Shown in pieces: positions 63,673-64,000 of a DNA stretch of 64,000 nt. The translations under genes and the position numbers were made by a program. Numbering within the stretch: the stretch's first letter is position 1; every line of letters starts with the position of its first letter. Origin of the DNA: JAPPHA01 sp965220985 (GTDB taxonomy: Bacteria; Pseudomonadota; Alphaproteobacteria; Rhodobacterales; Rhodobacteraceae); contig OZ244854.1 of the NCBI GenBank assembly GCA_965220985.1, forward strand, positions 2,480,001-2,544,000, in the 5' to 3' direction. The notes beneath the pieces are model-generated. The model did no database searches. It had not been told where the DNA came from and saw only the letters and a program-made list of their open reading frames with translations.

Positions 63673-64000
63673 ATGGGGGCGGGACCTGTGGCATCACAAG
63701 CGGACAATCTCGAAAAATTCACGGCAATTGACACAGGCGGGCGCAACCCGACCGGCTGGCAGGGCAGTCTGATCTGGTGGATTGCGCTGATCTGGGCGTT
63801 CTTCCAACTCTACATCGCCTCGAATCTGCCGTTCACCATTCAGGAATACCTTGGCTTCGGGGTCGTCACGAACTCGAATGCTCGCCTGATTCACTTGGCG
63901 TTCGGTCTGCTTCTCGCGTCGTTCGCCTTTCCGCTCTTGTCGCGCAGTCGCACGGACGCGATCCCGTGGTATGACTGGATCCTTGCGGCTCTCGGCATCA
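63673..64000 (+). CDS. TRAP transporter fused permease (4TM/12TM), N-terminal 109 codons, runs off right edge
   Basis: The start of a fused DctQ-DctM permease for the TAXI receptor upstream. The visible part begins MGAGPVASQADNLEKF, then GRNPTGWQGSLIWWIALIWAF, LPFTIQEYLGFGVVTNSNARLIHL, where the asparagine-arginine segment and the two helices match the N-terminus of the 4TM/12TM fusion family, and IPWYDWILAALGI at the window end. ATG 63673 is used; a GTG at 63688, which has GGGGGCGGG before it, is an alternative start. The gene should continue for about 600 codons. Confidence 0.85.
   Translation, partial: MGAGPVASQADNLEKFTAIDTGGRNPTGWQGSLIWWIALIWAFFQLYIASNLPFTIQEYLGFGVVTNSNARLIHLAFGLLLASFAFPLLSRSRTDAIPWYDWILAALGI

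Overview
The window is high-GC, densely coded alphaproteobacterial DNA; no 16S rRNA gene is present, so the order is not settled. The signs are an irr gene divergent from fabA-fabB-fabI, a short GltX of the alphaproteobacterial type, a NarK1-NarK2 fusion transporter beside narG (as in Paracoccus), a DctPQM set resembling that of Rhodobacter capsulatus, two further TRAP/ABC uptake systems, and choline-sulfatase. Together they suggest a respiratory, nitrate-reducing heterotroph, plausibly marine. No rRNA, tRNA, insertion sequence, prophage or CRISPR array was seen.

Layout. 1-5124 (minus): narK fusion then narG, the start of a respiratory nitrate reductase operon that runs off the left edge. 5995-9162 (plus): dctP-dctQ-dctM TRAP transporter with a hairpin between dctP and dctQ. 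9532-9792: an AT-rich small membrane protein. 10188-18005 (plus): a ten-gene, tightly overlapping Mrp/Mnh-type cation/proton antiporter operon with three proton-pumping subunits, a separate MbhD-like subunit and one extra small membrane protein. 18008-26560: a permease of the ArsP class, a helical-repeat protein of unknown function, exonuclease I (followed by a decayed copy of its own 3' end), choline-sulfatase, a uracil-DNA glycosylase family protein and a 2-hydroxyacid dehydrogenase. 26600-32284 (minus): the rod-shape operon mreB-mreC-mreD-mrdA-rodA. 32521-34374 (minus): leuA preceded by a leucine-rich leader peptide and interleaved RNA stems, a leucine attenuator.

34517-43778 is the accessory-looking part: a 1864-residue RTX calcium-binding protein, a small exported protein upstream of it, a polytopic membrane protein of lower GC flanked by decayed copies of itself, and an exported MORN-repeat protein. 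44135-54476 returns to housekeeping genes: nadE, gltX, a 5'-nucleotidase-like periplasmic protein with a clear intrinsic terminator, fabI-fabB-fabA (minus), irr and miaB (plus). 54592-64000 holds an NCS2 purine/pyrimidine permease fused to a degenerate GHKL-ATPase-like domain, a hydratase, AlkD, a creatininase-family amidohydrolase, a polar amino acid ABC transporter split over two strands, and the start of a TAXI-type TRAP transporter that runs off the right edge.

The observations most worth follow-up are the leuA attenuator with its interleaved stems, the permease-GHKL fusion, the RTX protein with its unassigned N-terminal domain and companion gene, the metal-ligand changes in the nucleotidase-like protein, and two independent cases of decayed gene duplication (sbcB and the 41.2-42.2 kb membrane protein).
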